64,000 nt of DNA from Flavobacteriales bacterium (GCA_020635815.1 JACJZB010000004.1:310001-374000), one strand, 5' to 3'; shown: positions 34,776 through 44,921, counted from the first letter of the stretch. Numbers and translations are program-made. The notes: generated by a model from the sequence alone, not told the origin.

Positions 34776-37187
34776 ATGAAAAGAACGATTTCAATTTTAC
34801 TATGCTTATTAATAAGCACCATTTTATTTTCACAAAAACAGATTGAAAAATACAGTAAAGCACGTATTTTCTATAACACTCCCGAAACTTACAAAGCATT
34901 AAACAATAGCGGAATTCCTTTGGACCATGGTGTACATAAAAAAGGGGTTTTTATTGAAAGTGATTTCTCTACCTCAGAATTAAACACCGCTAAAAATCTT
35001 GGTGCTACAGTAGAAATCATAATTGATGATGTTCAAAAATATTATGTAGAGCGGAACAAAAATGCAAAAGGTTCAACCTTTAAAAATAATTCTTGTGCAA
35101 GTGGAAGTGGAAGTTCTCCAATAGTAAATCCAGTAAATTATAATCATGGTTCGATGGGTGGGTTTATGACTTATGCCGAAGTAATGGCTGAAATAGATGA
35201 CATGGCAACTCAATATCCTAATTTAATTACTGCAAGAGCTCCAATAGATACGTTTACCACGCATGATGGAAACAATTTGTATTGGGTAAGAATGTCGGAT
35301 AATGCCAATACAGATGAAAATGAGCCAGAAATGTTGTATGATGCTGTTCATCATGCTCGAGAAGCAATTTCTATACACCAAATGGTATTTTATATGTGGT
35401 ACTTGCTGGAAAATTATGCAACCAATCCAGAAATTCAGGCAATATTAGATAATACTGAATTATATTTTGTTCCATTTATTAATCCTGATGGATTTTTATA
35501 CAATGAATCTACCAACCCGAATGGAGGAGGTATGTGGCGTAAAAATAGAAGAAACAACCAAGATGGGAATTTTGGTGTGGACAACAATAGAAATTACGAT
35601 TACATAGATGGAGCAAATGGAAGTGTTTGGGGAACAACAGGAGTATCTACTACTGATACAGGAGATGACACATATTGTGGACCTAGTGCATTTTCTGAAC
35701 CAGAGAACCAAGCGATGAAATGGTTTGTCAATCAACATGAATTTAAAATTGCCTTAAACAATCACTCTTACAGTAATTTATTATTATACCCTTTTGGTTT
35801 TGAAAATGGGCGATATTGTGACGATGATGCTGCTTTTTATGCTATTTCTGAAGAGATGGTTGCTGAAAATAATTTTGCTAACCAAGTAGGGTGGGCTTTA
35901 TATGAAACTTCTGGGGGTTCAGATGATTGGATGTATGGCGATACCACTGAACATGCAAAGATATTTTCTTTTACTCCAGAGATTGGAAGTGGAGCTCAAG
36001 GGTTTTGGCCAATAGAAACCGATATTGATCCTTTATGTCATGGAATGCTTCACCTTAATTTAACTGCTGCACATTTATTAAATAATTATGCTGAGGCAAA
36101 AGATTTACAACCCTTAATGATAGCCAACCAAATGGGCTTTTTACATTATAATTTAACCCGATTAGACTTTTTTGGAACGGGAGATTTTACGGTTACCATT
36201 ACTCCTATTACTACCAATATTTTAAATGTTGGTGCTGCAAACTCGCATAATGGCATGAGTTTTAATCAAACAGATATAGACTCGATTAGCTATACACTTT
36301 CACCGTCTATAGCTGCTGGAGATTTAATTACCTATGTAATTACAGTTGATAATGGCTTGTTTTTGATGAATGATACCATTACCAAAATATACGGCACACA
36401 ACAAACCGTTTTAGCAGATAATGCTGATAACTTAACGAATTGGACTGTTTCTCAAACTTGGGGAACGACCAACGCAACTTATTATTCAGCTTCGAGTTCA
36501 ATTACCGATTCTCCATCTGGGAATTATAATGATAATATAAATAAAACAATTACCCTTACAAACGAAATAGATTTAAATGGTGCAATTAACGCTAATATGT
36601 CGTTTTATGCGAAATGGGCAATTGAAGCAGGATGGGATTATGTGCAGGTAGAAGTTTCTACTGATAATGGTTCAAACTGGATTCCGCAGTGTGGTAACTA
36701 CACCAAAATTGGTAATGAATATCAAGACGAAAACCAACCCGTTTATGATGGTCTTCAATCTACTTGGGTACTCGAAGAAATTGATTTAAGTGATTATATC
36801 AATGAAAATATTTTAGTTCGCTTTCAAATAGTTTCGGATAATTACCAAACTGAAGATGGTTTCTATTTTGATGATTTTAAAGTAAACATTGTTTCTGGCA
36901 CTACAGGAATCAATCCTATTAATGAAAATGTTGCTTTTCTTGGACAAAGTTCACCTAACCCAACAAATGGAAATACTACAATAAATTATGAATTACCCCA
37001 AAATATAAGTGTTGCTAATCTTAACATTACTAATGAGTTAGGGCAGACTGTTTTACAACAAGAATTATCGAGTAAATCGCATTCAGTTACTGTGTCAACA
37101 AAAAATATGACAGCAGGCATCTATTATTATTTTATAGATAATAACGGTTCTCGTACAGCAACTAAAAAAATGGTAATTGTAAAATAG
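34776..37187 (+). CDS. Secreted M14 zinc carboxypeptidase with MAM-like and T9SS type A domains
   Basis: 803 residues from ATG 34776. An upstream in-frame ATG at 34755 lies inside the preceding gene and would place seven residues before the signal peptide MKRTISILLCLLISTILFSQ, so I prefer 34776. The M14 domain (about 130-440) has the zinc ligands H193 and E196 in VHHARE, a later NHSYSNLLLYP His and the catalytic Glu in FTPEIG. A MAM/jelly-roll domain (about 550-715) and a type A T9SS sorting domain (about 725-803: SSPNPTNGNTTINYELP, GIYYYFI) follow. It should cleave C-terminal residues from peptides outside the cell. Confidence 0.92.
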   Translation: MKRTISILLCLLISTILFSQKQIEKYSKARIFYNTPETYKALNNSGIPLDHGVHKKGVFIESDFSTSELNTAKNLGATVEIIIDDVQKYYVERNKNAKGSTFKNNSCASGSGSSPIVNPVNYNHGSMGGFMTYAEVMAEIDDMATQYPNLITARAPIDTFTTHDGNNLYWVRMSDNANTDENEPEMLYDAVHHAREAISIHQMVFYMWYLLENYATNPEIQAILDNTELYFVPFINPDGFLYNESTNPNGGGMWRKNRRNNQDGNFGVDNNRNYDYIDGANGSVWGTTGVSTTDTGDDTYCGPSAFSEPENQAMKWFVNQHEFKIALNNHSYSNLLLYPFGFENGRYCDDDAAFYAISEEMVAENNFANQVGWALYETSGGSDDWMYGDTTEHAKIFSFTPEIGSGAQGFWPIETDIDPLCHGMLHLNLTAAHLLNNYAEAKDLQPLMIANQMGFLHYNLTRLDFFGTGDFTVTITPITTNILNVGAANSHNGMSFNQTDIDSISYTLSPSIAAGDLITYVITVDNGLFLMNDTITKIYGTQQTVLADNADNLTNWTVSQTWGTTNATYYSASSSITDSPSGNYNDNINKTITLTNEIDLNGAINANMSFYAKWAIEAGWDYVQVEVSTDNGSNWIPQCGNYTKIGNEYQDENQPVYDGLQSTWVLEEIDLSDYINENILVRFQIVSDNYQTEDGFYFDDFKVNIVSGTTGINPINENVAFLGQSSPNPTNGNTTINYELPQNISVANLNITNELGQTVLQQELSSKSHSVTVSTKNMTAGIYYYFIDNNGSRTATKKMVIVK

Positions 37188-37215
37188 CCAAAACTCCTGT
37201 TAAATTCTAAAAAAC

Positions 37216-37223
37216 TATCTTTG
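37216..37223 (+). promoter_or_regulatory. -7 box of the SulP gene
   Basis: TATCTTTG matches TAnnTTTG perfectly and lies 26 nt before the ATG at 37250, just after the M14 gene ends. Confidence 0.5.
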
Positions 37224-37249
37224 CCGCTTTTTTAAGGTAAGATAGCACG

Positions 37250-38863
37250 ATGAGAAAGATATTTAACAACTTTACAGGAAACCCCAAAAACGATGTATTA
37301 TCAGGATTAACAGTTGCTTTGGCACTTGTGCCTGAAGCGGTTGCTTTTGCTTTTGTTGCAGGTATCGATCCTTTAGTTGGTTTGTATGGTGCATTTATGA
37401 TGGGTATTGTAACTGCATTATTTGGTGGCAGGCCAGGAATGATTTCAGGTGCTACAGGGGCTATGGCTGTTGTTATGGTTCACATGATACAACAAGGAAA
37501 TATTGTGGGGATGGAATTAGCTACTCCTATTGAAAACCTTGGATTACAATGGTTGTTCATTACTTTACTTTTTGTTGGAGCAATACAAATATTAGCTGGA
37601 GTTTTTAAGCTTGGGAAATTTGTTCGATTAATTCCTCATCCTGTAATGATGGGGTTTGTAAATGGTTTAGCAATTGTCATTTTCTTGTCTCAATTAGGAT
37701 TGTTTAAAGAATCAGTTGATGGCGTTCAACAATGGTTAACGGGTAAAAACTTAATGATAATGTTAGGTTTAGTTGGGTTAACAATGGGGATAATGTTTGG
37801 GCTACCCAAAATAACTAAAAAAGTACCAGCAGCATTAATAGCAATTGTAGTTGTAGCTTGTATTACCATTTTCGGAAATATTGATGTAAGTACTGTAGGT
37901 TCGTTTATTAAAGATGGGGGAGGAGAAGGTTTACAAGGTGGATTACCAACTTTTCAAGCTCAAATTTTTGGTTTATTCGACACATTAAATGGTCATTGGA
38001 GTTTAATACTTTCAACAGCGTTTGTATTAGCTGCTGTTGGTTTAATAGAATCTTTAATGACATTAAACTTAGTTGATGATATTACCGAAACAAGAGGAAG
38101 TGGAAACAGGGAATGTGTAGCTCAAGGAGGTGCAAATATTTTAAATGGACTATTTGGAGGTATGGGAGGTTGTGCTATGATTGGACAATCAATTATCAAT
38201 GTAAATTCTGGAGGAAGAGGAAGGCTTTCAGGGGTAGTTGCTGCCATTGCTCTTTTATGTTTTGTATTATTTGGAGCACCATTAATTGAACAAATACCTA
38301 TTGCAGCACTTGTAGGAGTTATGTTTATGGTCGTTATCGGTACATTTGCTTGGAGTAGTTTTCGTATTTTAAATAAAATACCAAAGGCAGATGCCATTGT
38401 TTTAATTGCCGTTTCAGGAATAACAGTTTGGCAAGATTTAGCAATTGCGGTAATTGCAGGTGTAATTATGTCGGCATTAGTTTTTGCATGGAATAATGCA
38501 ACAATGATTAGAGCTCGTAAAAGAATAAAAGAAGACGGGACTAAAGTTTATGAAATTTGGGGGCCTTTATTTTTTGGTTCAGTACAAAATTTCAATGGTA
38601 AATTTGATGTGAAATCAGATCCAGAGAATGTAGAAATTGACTTTATAGAATCTCGTGTAAGCGATCACTCGGGTGTAGAGGCTGTTAAGGTCTTAGCCGA
38701 AAAATATTTAGAATCAGGTAAAAAATTAAAGTTAACTCACTTAAGTCCAGAGTGTAAAGTGTTGTTGCTAAAAGCTGACCCAAATTTGGAAACTGTAATC
38801 GAAGAATCGATAGACGACCCTCGTTATCACATTGCTACAGATTTATTAGATGCAGAAGTTTAG
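37250..38863 (+). CDS. SulP-family anion transporter with STAS domain
   Basis: 537 residues. The transmembrane part (about 10-420) has the SulP features DVLSGLTVALALVPEAVAFAFVAGIDPLVGLYGAF and GGRPGMISGATGAMAVV. It is followed by a cytoplasmic STAS domain (about 430-520). SulP proteins move sulfate, bicarbonate or dicarboxylates across the inner membrane. The ion is not decidable from sequence. The end overlaps the convergent dihydroorotase stop by 4 bp with no terminator between. Confidence 0.93.
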   Translation: MRKIFNNFTGNPKNDVLSGLTVALALVPEAVAFAFVAGIDPLVGLYGAFMMGIVTALFGGRPGMISGATGAMAVVMVHMIQQGNIVGMELATPIENLGLQWLFITLLFVGAIQILAGVFKLGKFVRLIPHPVMMGFVNGLAIVIFLSQLGLFKESVDGVQQWLTGKNLMIMLGLVGLTMGIMFGLPKITKKVPAALIAIVVVACITIFGNIDVSTVGSFIKDGGGEGLQGGLPTFQAQIFGLFDTLNGHWSLILSTAFVLAAVGLIESLMTLNLVDDITETRGSGNRECVAQGGANILNGLFGGMGGCAMIGQSIINVNSGGRGRLSGVVAAIALLCFVLFGAPLIEQIPIAALVGVMFMVVIGTFAWSSFRILNKIPKADAIVLIAVSGITVWQDLAIAVIAGVIMSALVFAWNNATMIRARKRIKEDGTKVYEIWGPLFFGSVQNFNGKFDVKSDPENVEIDFIESRVSDHSGVEAVKVLAEKYLESGKKLKLTHLSPECKVLLLKADPNLETVIEESIDDPRYHIATDLLDAEV

Positions 38864-40206
38864 TTGTTAAACAACATTCGTTTTCCTCTGTAAGTTTCAT
38901 CAAACTTACCATTGTCGTAAACCAACGAACCATTTACATAGGTTTGTAATACTTTACTTCTAAACGTTGTTCCTTCAAAAGGAGACCAGCCACATTTGTA
39001 TAAAATGTTGTCTTTTTTCACTTCCCATGGAGCGTCTAAATCAACCACAACTAAATCGGCATAATAGCCTTCTTTAATAAACCCTCTATTATCGATATTA
39101 AAACAATCTGCAACAGCATGACTCATTTTCTCAACCATTTTCTCAATAGAAATTTTACCATTGTGAACATGTTCTAGCATTGCCACCAAAGCATGTTGTA
39201 CTAACGGCCCACCAGAAGGAGCATTAAAATAAGTGTTTTGCTTTTCTTCTAAAGTGTGTGGAGCGTGGTCGGTAGCAATTACATCAATTTTATCATCAAG
39301 TACTCCTTGCAAAATCTGGTCTCTATCGTTTGCCGTTTTTACAGCCGGATTCCATTTTATAAATGTTCCTTTTTCGGCATAATCTTTATCGCAAAACCAC
39401 ATGTGATGAACACACGCTTCAGCGGTAATTCTTTTTTCTTTTAATGGGATGGTATTATCTAACAACCCAATCTCTTTGGCGGTAGAAAGGTGAAATAAAT
39501 GAAAACGTGTGTTGTGCTTTTTTGCCAATGCTATTGCCATAGATGAAGATAAATAACAAGCTTCTTCACTTCTAATTTCGGGATGACATTCCATAGGCAC
39601 ATCTTCGCCATATTTTTCTTTATAGGCAGCCGTGTTGTTTCTGATTGTTGTTTCATCTTCACAATGAGCAGCAATCAGTAATTTACATTTAGAAAAAAGT
39701 TCTTCAAGTGTATCTGGGTTATTCACTAACATATTTCCTGTAGAAGAGCCCATAAAAACTTTCACTCCACAAACTGTTTTTGGGTCAGTTTTTAAAACTT
39801 CTTCTATATTATCGTTCGAAGCTCCCATGTAAAATGAGTAATTCGCGTACGAATCTTTTTCAGCAATATCGTATTTATCTTGTAATAATTCTTGCGTTAA
39901 AGTGTTTGGAGTGGTGTTTGGCATTTCCATAAAAGAGGTGATTCCACCAGCAATGGCAGCACGCGACTCTGTATTTATGTTTGCTTTATGGGTAAGCCCA
40001 GGTTCTCTAAAATGAACTTGGTCGTCAATCACTCCTGGTAATAAATATTTACCTTCAATGTCAACTATTTTGTGAGTAGCCTCTAATTCTGAAATAGAAT
40101 CGTTAGCATTAAAAATTGTTGAAATTTTTTCGTTTTCAATTAATACATGTCCTTTAAAGGATTTTCCTTCGTTAACAATTGTTGCATTTTTTATCAATAT
40201 TCCCAT
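38860..40206 (-). CDS. pyrC: Dihydroorotase (class I type) with a changed metal motif
   Basis: 448 residues. An amidohydrolase for pyrimidine synthesis that closes carbamoyl-aspartate to dihydroorotate. Family features: GVKVFMGSSTGNM (Lys for the carboxylated bridge), AHCEDE, FHLFHLSTAKE and the catalytic Asp in ATDHAPH. The usual D-x-H-x-H metal motif reads DDQVHFREPG, with Gln63 in place of the first His and His65 kept. The other ligands look intact, so it may be active with an altered metal site, or be a related hydrolase. It is monocistronic by spacing. Confidence 0.88.
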   Translation of the reverse strand: MGILIKNATIVNEGKSFKGHVLIENEKISTIFNANDSISELEATHKIVDIEGKYLLPGVIDDQVHFREPGLTHKANINTESRAAIAGGITSFMEMPNTTPNTLTQELLQDKYDIAEKDSYANYSFYMGASNDNIEEVLKTDPKTVCGVKVFMGSSTGNMLVNNPDTLEELFSKCKLLIAAHCEDETTIRNNTAAYKEKYGEDVPMECHPEIRSEEACYLSSSMAIALAKKHNTRFHLFHLSTAKEIGLLDNTIPLKEKRITAEACVHHMWFCDKDYAEKGTFIKWNPAVKTANDRDQILQGVLDDKIDVIATDHAPHTLEEKQNTYFNAPSGGPLVQHALVAMLEHVHNGKISIEKMVEKMSHAVADCFNIDNRGFIKEGYYADLVVVDLDAPWEVKKDNILYKCGWSPFEGTTFRSKVLQTYVNGSLVYDNGKFDETYRGKRMLFNN

Positions 40207-40267
40207 AACTCAAAATTACAAAGCAATCTTTATAAATTCTATTTTTTAACCGATTATGAAATACAAA

Positions 40268-40298
40268 AATCTCCTCAAGATAAATTGTTGAGGAGATT
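40268..40298 (-). terminator. Terminator of the gdh-pnt-rnk operon
   Basis: AATCTCCTCAA and TTGAGGAGATT are perfect 11-bp arms around a 9-nt loop. On the minus strand they are followed by TTTTTG. Located 103 bp after the last gene's stop. Confidence 0.8.
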
Positions 40299-40400
40299 AG
40301 CTAAGCAAGGTATTAATTTTTAGGTTTATGTTAAAATAACAACTGTTTTTGGGTCATTGTTAATTGTCTGTTTTTAGTTAATAAATGAGTAATGAAAAAA

Positions 40401-40796
40401 TTAATTTATTACTTTTTCAATTAAGATGTCTTCGGTTCCCATTGGTAAAATCCAAGGAACTTTATCCCCTTCAATATAACCCAATAATGCTGATCCCATA
40501 GGAGACATGATGGATAGTTTTCGCTTACTCAAATCGCCCTCACTAGGTAAAACTAGCTGCATACCATCTTTCCTACCAAAAGAGGTTTGTATGGTAACAA
40601 TACTATTTAAGCGTACTACTTTTTTAGGCAGTTCCTTTTCATTAACAATGGTTGCTGTTTTTAGCTCTTCATATAGTTTTCGATGACTCTTTTTTTCAAT
40701 AGGATCAACGGTATGAGAAGTTTCAATTAATCTCTTAAAAAGTTCGTGTTCTTTTTTAGTTACGATTATGGTTTTTGTATTCGTTGTTGTTTCCAT
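40401..40796 (-). CDS. GreA/GreB-family or Rnk-like RNA polymerase-binding protein
   Basis: 131 residues. The C-terminal domain (about 60-128) carries the GreA/Rnk signature VRLNSIVTIQTSFGRKDGMQLVLPSEGDLSKRKLSIMSPMGSALLGYIEGD. The N-terminal coiled-coil is shorter than GreA's. Rnk-type proteins bind RNA polymerase and antagonise Gre factors. It is the last gene of the operon, separated from pntB by one base. Why it is encoded with transhydrogenase genes is unclear. Confidence 0.85.
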   Translation of the reverse strand: METTTNTKTIIVTKKEHELFKRLIETSHTVDPIEKKSHRKLYEELKTATIVNEKELPKKVVRLNSIVTIQTSFGRKDGMQLVLPSEGDLSKRKLSIMSPMGSALLGYIEGDKVPWILPMGTEDILIEKVIN

Positions 40797-40797
40797 G

Positions 40798-42195
40798 TTA
40801 AATATTTTTTAATTCATCATTAATTTGAACAAGACTGTCTTTTGCATCTCCAAATAAAATTTTACAATTACGTCTTCCAAAAAGTGGGTTAACAGCTCCT
40901 GAGTATCCAGTTGCCATTCCTCGTTTCATCATAATTACTTGCTTGGCTTGGTAAGCTTTAATTATAGGCATTCCATAAATTACACTATTCTCATCTGATT
41001 CGGCAGCAGGATTAACTACATCATTTGCTCCAATAATTATAGCGGCATCAAATTGTTCCATTACATCGTTTACATCAACCATGTCTTTGATGTATTTATA
41101 ATCAATATTAGCCTCTGCTAATAAAACATTCATGTGTCCTGGCATCCTACCTGCTACAGGATGTATGATGTAGGTTACTTGAGCACCTTTTTCCATTAAT
41201 TTTTTTTGTAGCTCGTAGCAAGCTTGTTGTGCCTGAGCAACTGCCATTCCATATCCAGGAATAATGGCTATCTTTTTAGAGAAAGCCAATAATGAAGCTG
41301 TTTCAACTGCTGAGATACGTTGTACTTCAATGTTGGAGTTAGCCCCTTGTGGTATTTCTCCACTTGTAATTTTACCTGCCAAAACCACTCCTAAAGAACG
41401 ATTCATTGCAGTACACATTTGCATGGTTAAATAAACCCCAGTTGCTCCAACTAAAATACCTCCAATAAGCATAATAGGACTATTAAACGCTATACCAGAG
41501 AATGCAGTAGCAACACCAGTTATTGCATTTAAAAACGAAACAAGCACTGGCATATCTGCTCCTCCAATAGGAACGGTAAATACAATTCCATAAAGCAGCG
41601 AAACAATAGAAATCAACATTAAATAGCTTAAAAATGATATTCCTAAAATATTGCTTGAGAAGAAGATAACACTTACACCGATTATACTTAATAGTAGAAA
41701 TCGAGCAACTATTTTAGCTGCATTTTGATTACCAATATTAAATTTGTTTGCCAATTTAAAGTAGGCAACAATACTTCCAGTAAATGAAACACCACCTAAA
41801 ATAGCTCCTAATGCTAAAGCGATATTTATGATTAAACTAAGTGGAGTGTTAATGTTGATAACAGCTTCGTTTATACTAATAATAACTGCCGCTGCACCTC
41901 CTAAAGCGTTAAATAAAGAAACTAATTGAGGCATTCCTGTCATTTCTACTTTATAAGCCATAACTCTACCTATAATGGTACCAATGGTTAAAGCTGAAAT
42001 TAAGAAAATAACATTGGTAACTTTAGGTGAATCATTTAGTATTAAAACAGCAGTAGCAACTATAGCTATTGCCATACCTGTTGCAGCAAAATAATTCCCC
42101 AACTTTGCTTTGGCAGGATTACCCATTAATTTTAACCCTAAAATAAAGCCTATTGCAGCAAATAGATATGCGATATTAATTAATAAATCCATCAT
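40798..42195 (-). CDS. pntB: NAD(P) transhydrogenase beta subunit
   Basis: 465 residues. Nine or so transmembrane helices lead into the C-terminal NADP(H)-binding domain (about 290-465), with IIPGYGMAVAQAQ, HPVAGRMPGHMNVLLAEA and GANDVVNPAA. It couples proton movement to hydride transfer between NADH and NADP+. The start overlaps the stop of pntAb by 4 bp. Confidence 0.96.
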   Translation of the reverse strand: MMDLLINIAYLFAAIGFILGLKLMGNPAKAKLGNYFAATGMAIAIVATAVLILNDSPKVTNVIFLISALTIGTIIGRVMAYKVEMTGMPQLVSLFNALGGAAAVIISINEAVININTPLSLIINIALALGAILGGVSFTGSIVAYFKLANKFNIGNQNAAKIVARFLLLSIIGVSVIFFSSNILGISFLSYLMLISIVSLLYGIVFTVPIGGADMPVLVSFLNAITGVATAFSGIAFNSPIMLIGGILVGATGVYLTMQMCTAMNRSLGVVLAGKITSGEIPQGANSNIEVQRISAVETASLLAFSKKIAIIPGYGMAVAQAQQACYELQKKLMEKGAQVTYIIHPVAGRMPGHMNVLLAEANIDYKYIKDMVDVNDVMEQFDAAIIIGANDVVNPAAESDENSVIYGMPIIKAYQAKQVIMMKRGMATGYSGAVNPLFGRRNCKILFGDAKDSLVQINDELKNI

Positions 42196-42506
42196 TTATT
42201 TTTAGCTTTTGAGGTTGAAAACATCGATAGCATTCGGTGAGTGACATAAAAACCACCTGCTATATTTATAGTAGCTATTAGTACAGCTATGGCTGAAGCT
42301 ATTATTTTAAAATAAGCATCAGCAGGAACAGAAAGTAATTGAATAATACCTCCAACTAAAATAATACCACTAATGGCATTAGCTCCTGACATTAAAGGAG
42401 TGTGTAAAATAGCAGGTACATTTTTAATAACTTCTATTCCAATTAGTAAACTAAAGAATAGCACATACATTCCGTCTATGTCGGAAATAAAAAATTGATT
42501 AAACAT
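42192..42506 (-). CDS. NAD(P) transhydrogenase alpha subunit, membrane part
   Basis: 104 residues, three or four transmembrane helices. It contains the PntA-type motif FFSLLIGIEVIKNVPAILHTPLMSGANAISGIILVGGI. It is the separate membrane part of PntA in three-subunit transhydrogenases. It is flanked by a 9-bp gap upstream and a 4-bp overlap downstream. Confidence 0.94.
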   Translation of the reverse strand: MFNQFFISDIDGMYVLFFSLLIGIEVIKNVPAILHTPLMSGANAISGIILVGGIIQLLSVPADAYFKIIASAIAVLIATINIAGGFYVTHRMLSMFSTSKAKNK

Positions 42507-42515
42507 ATTAAGAGA

Positions 42516-43628
42516 TTATAAATTTTCGATTTCAGCTATTAATCGAGGGTTAGTTACTTGACCATCCGTAATAACTTTGGTGGCATTTAAAATTTCATCA
42601 TCATCATTATTAGCTAAATAATGTTTTAAGAATGAAGCAAAATTGTTGGCTAATAAAAAAGACGCAGATTTTGCAATCTTTCCTAAGATTCGGGTATCAC
42701 CAACTATGGTTATTCTATTGTTAGTAATAATGGTTTTACCTTTTTGGGTTAGAGCACTATTTCCTCCGGTATCTGCTGCTAAATCAACAATAACAGAATC
42801 AGGCTTCATGGCTTTAATTGCTGCTTCACTAATTAATAAAGGAGCTCTTTTGCCAGGTATTTTGGCAGTGGAAATAATTATATCGGCATTAATAGCTTCG
42901 TTAAATAATATCTCATCTACTTTTTCCATATACTCTTTATTTTGCTCTACAGCATATCCTCCAGCATTTGAGTTATCAATGGCTCCTTCTATATCAATAA
43001 ATGTTGCACCTAAGCTTTCCACATCTGTTTTAGAAGCTTTTCTAACATCAAAAGCCCTAACAATTGCCCCTAACCGTTTGGCGGTTGCAATAGCCTGTAG
43101 TCCCGCAACACCAGCTCCTAATATTAATACATTAGCTGGTCGTAATGTACCTCCAGCACCTGACATCATAGGTATAGTAATTGGGCTAATAGTAGCTGCA
43201 ATTAATACCGCTTTATAACCTAAGATAGATGCAACTGATGATAAAATATCCATCGATTGAGCAATTGTTGTTCTTGGTAAAAGATTTAAGCTATAAACAT
43301 TTACTCCTTTCTTTTGAAAAGGAATAATGGTGCTATAATCATTTAGCACATCATAAGCACCAACAAATGTTTTAGTTGAATTTATTTCTTCATTACCGAT
43401 AACAGCACTATAGCTTAAAATTACATCAGCAATATTTATTAATTCGCTTTTAGAATTAATAATAATAGCTCCAGCTTTTGTATAGTCTTCATCAGTATAT
43501 CCGGAAGCTAATCCTGCATTTGTTTCAATGTAAAATTCAGCGTCGCTTTTTAATTGTCTAATGTTTTGAGGAATCAACACAGCAATGTTGCTGTGTTGAT
43601 TTTCTCTTAATAAACCTATTTTTTTCAT
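42516..43628 (-). CDS. NAD(P) transhydrogenase alpha subunit, NAD(H)-binding part
   Basis: 370 residues. An alanine dehydrogenase/PNT-like N-terminal domain, then an NAD-binding Rossmann motif VLILGAGVAGLQAIATAKRLGAIVRAFDVR (about 165-195), and RKASKTDVESLGATFI. It is the soluble PntAa unit that binds NAD(H). Gap of 9 bp to pntAb and 9 bp to gdhA. Confidence 0.95.
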   Translation of the reverse strand: MKKIGLLRENQHSNIAVLIPQNIRQLKSDAEFYIETNAGLASGYTDEDYTKAGAIIINSKSELINIADVILSYSAVIGNEEINSTKTFVGAYDVLNDYSTIIPFQKKGVNVYSLNLLPRTTIAQSMDILSSVASILGYKAVLIAATISPITIPMMSGAGGTLRPANVLILGAGVAGLQAIATAKRLGAIVRAFDVRKASKTDVESLGATFIDIEGAIDNSNAGGYAVEQNKEYMEKVDEILFNEAINADIIISTAKIPGKRAPLLISEAAIKAMKPDSVIVDLAADTGGNSALTQKGKTIITNNRITIVGDTRILGKIAKSASFLLANNFASFLKHYLANNDDDEILNATKVITDGQVTNPRLIAEIENL

Positions 43629-43637
43629 TTCTATAAA

Positions 43638-44921
43638 TTATGGGAATACTCCTCTTTCAATATAAGTTTGTTCTAATCGTTGCAATGCCACAATATATGC
43701 ACTGGTTCTCCAGTCTGTTTTATATTGCTCGGCAGTTTTTAATGTTTTATTAAAGGCAACAGTAATTTTATCTTCAAGTAATATTAAAACATCCTCAATT
43801 TTCCAGTTTTCACTTCTTTTGTTTTGTAACCATTCGTAGTAACTTCCTGTTACTCCTCCAGAATTACACAAGATGTCAGGAATAATATTGATACCTTTCT
43901 CTAATAAAATTGCTTCTGCAGCAACATCGGTAGGACCGTTCGCACCTTCAGCAATCAATTCTGCTTTGATGTCATTTGCATTTTTTAGGGTAATTTGATT
44001 TCCTAACGCAGCTGGTATTATAATATCACAATCGATACCAAAAAAGGTTTCTGCTTCAATTAATTCAACATTTGGAAATCCTGCAATAGCACCTTTATTT
44101 TTTTGACAATAATCGTTTAATGCTTCAGGATCAATACCATTATTATTAATCATTGTTCCACTAGCATCTTGAACACCTATTAAAATAGCTCCTTCCTTTG
44201 CCATAAAGTGAGCAGCCCAATAGCCTACATTTCCAAAACCTTGAACGATAAATTTCTTACCTTTTAAGTTTTTATTTTTAAGTTGAGCCCAAGCTTTAAT
44301 AGTCGCAACAACACCAAATCCTGTTGCTCTATCACGCCCTTCTAACCCTCCAGAACCAACTGGTTTACCAGTTACAACGTGTAAGTTATTGTGTCGGTTT
44401 GCTGGCGACTTTGTAGAAACATAAGTGTCAGCAATCCATGCCATAATTTGTGAATTGGTATTTACATCAGGAGCAGGTATATCTAAATCAGGACCAATAT
44501 TATCGCCTAAAGCATAAGTAAAACGTCTAGTAATACGCTCTAATTCTGCTTGAGAATAGTTCTTAGGGTCAATTTGAATTCCACCTTTACCTCCACCATA
44601 AGGCAATCCTGCTAATGCAGATTTCCAAGTCATCCAAATAGCTAAGGCTCTAGCAGCATCAATATCTACCGTTGGGTGAAATCTTAAACCACCTTTGTAT
44701 GGACCTAAAGCATTGTTATGTTGCACACGGTAACCAGTAAAAACTTCTATTTTACCGTTATCTAATTTTACTGGGAAATGCACCACAATTTCATTGTTGG
44801 TTGCTGAAAGAATCTTTCTGATCCCTTCATTTAAACCCATTACATCTGCAGCATGATTAAATTGTTTCATCACATTTTCATACATGCCTGTTTTTTGTTT
44901 TACTATTGTTTTTGTTTCCAT
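43638..44921 (-). CDS. gdhA: Glutamate dehydrogenase (Glu/Leu/Phe/Val dehydrogenase family)
   Basis: 427 residues. Key segments: GYRVQHNNALGPYKGGLRFHP, the catalytic Lys region LPYGGGKGGIQIDP, PAPDVNTNSQIMAWI, and the NAD-binding domain GKKFIVQGFGNVGYWAAHF. It interconverts glutamate and 2-oxoglutarate plus ammonium. Cofactor choice is not readable. Lying 9 bp before pntAa, it is likely coupled to NADPH/NADH exchange by the transhydrogenase. Confidence 0.94.
   Translation of the reverse strand: METKTIVKQKTGMYENVMKQFNHAADVMGLNEGIRKILSATNNEIVVHFPVKLDNGKIEVFTGYRVQHNNALGPYKGGLRFHPTVDIDAARALAIWMTWKSALAGLPYGGGKGGIQIDPKNYSQAELERITRRFTYALGDNIGPDLDIPAPDVNTNSQIMAWIADTYVSTKSPANRHNNLHVVTGKPVGSGGLEGRDRATGFGVVATIKAWAQLKNKNLKGKKFIVQGFGNVGYWAAHFMAKEGAILIGVQDASGTMINNNGIDPEALNDYCQKNKGAIAGFPNVELIEAETFFGIDCDIIIPAALGNQITLKNANDIKAELIAEGANGPTDVAAEAILLEKGINIIPDILCNSGGVTGSYYEWLQNKRSENWKIEDVLILLEDKITVAFNKTLKTAEQYKTDWRTSAYIVALQRLEQTYIERGVFP

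Noticed and set aside
42643..43218. A 191-codon plus-strand ORF opposite PntAa
   Set aside because: It lies wholly inside the pntAa gene on the other strand. No protein family features are visible, and the pntAa reading frame is certain.
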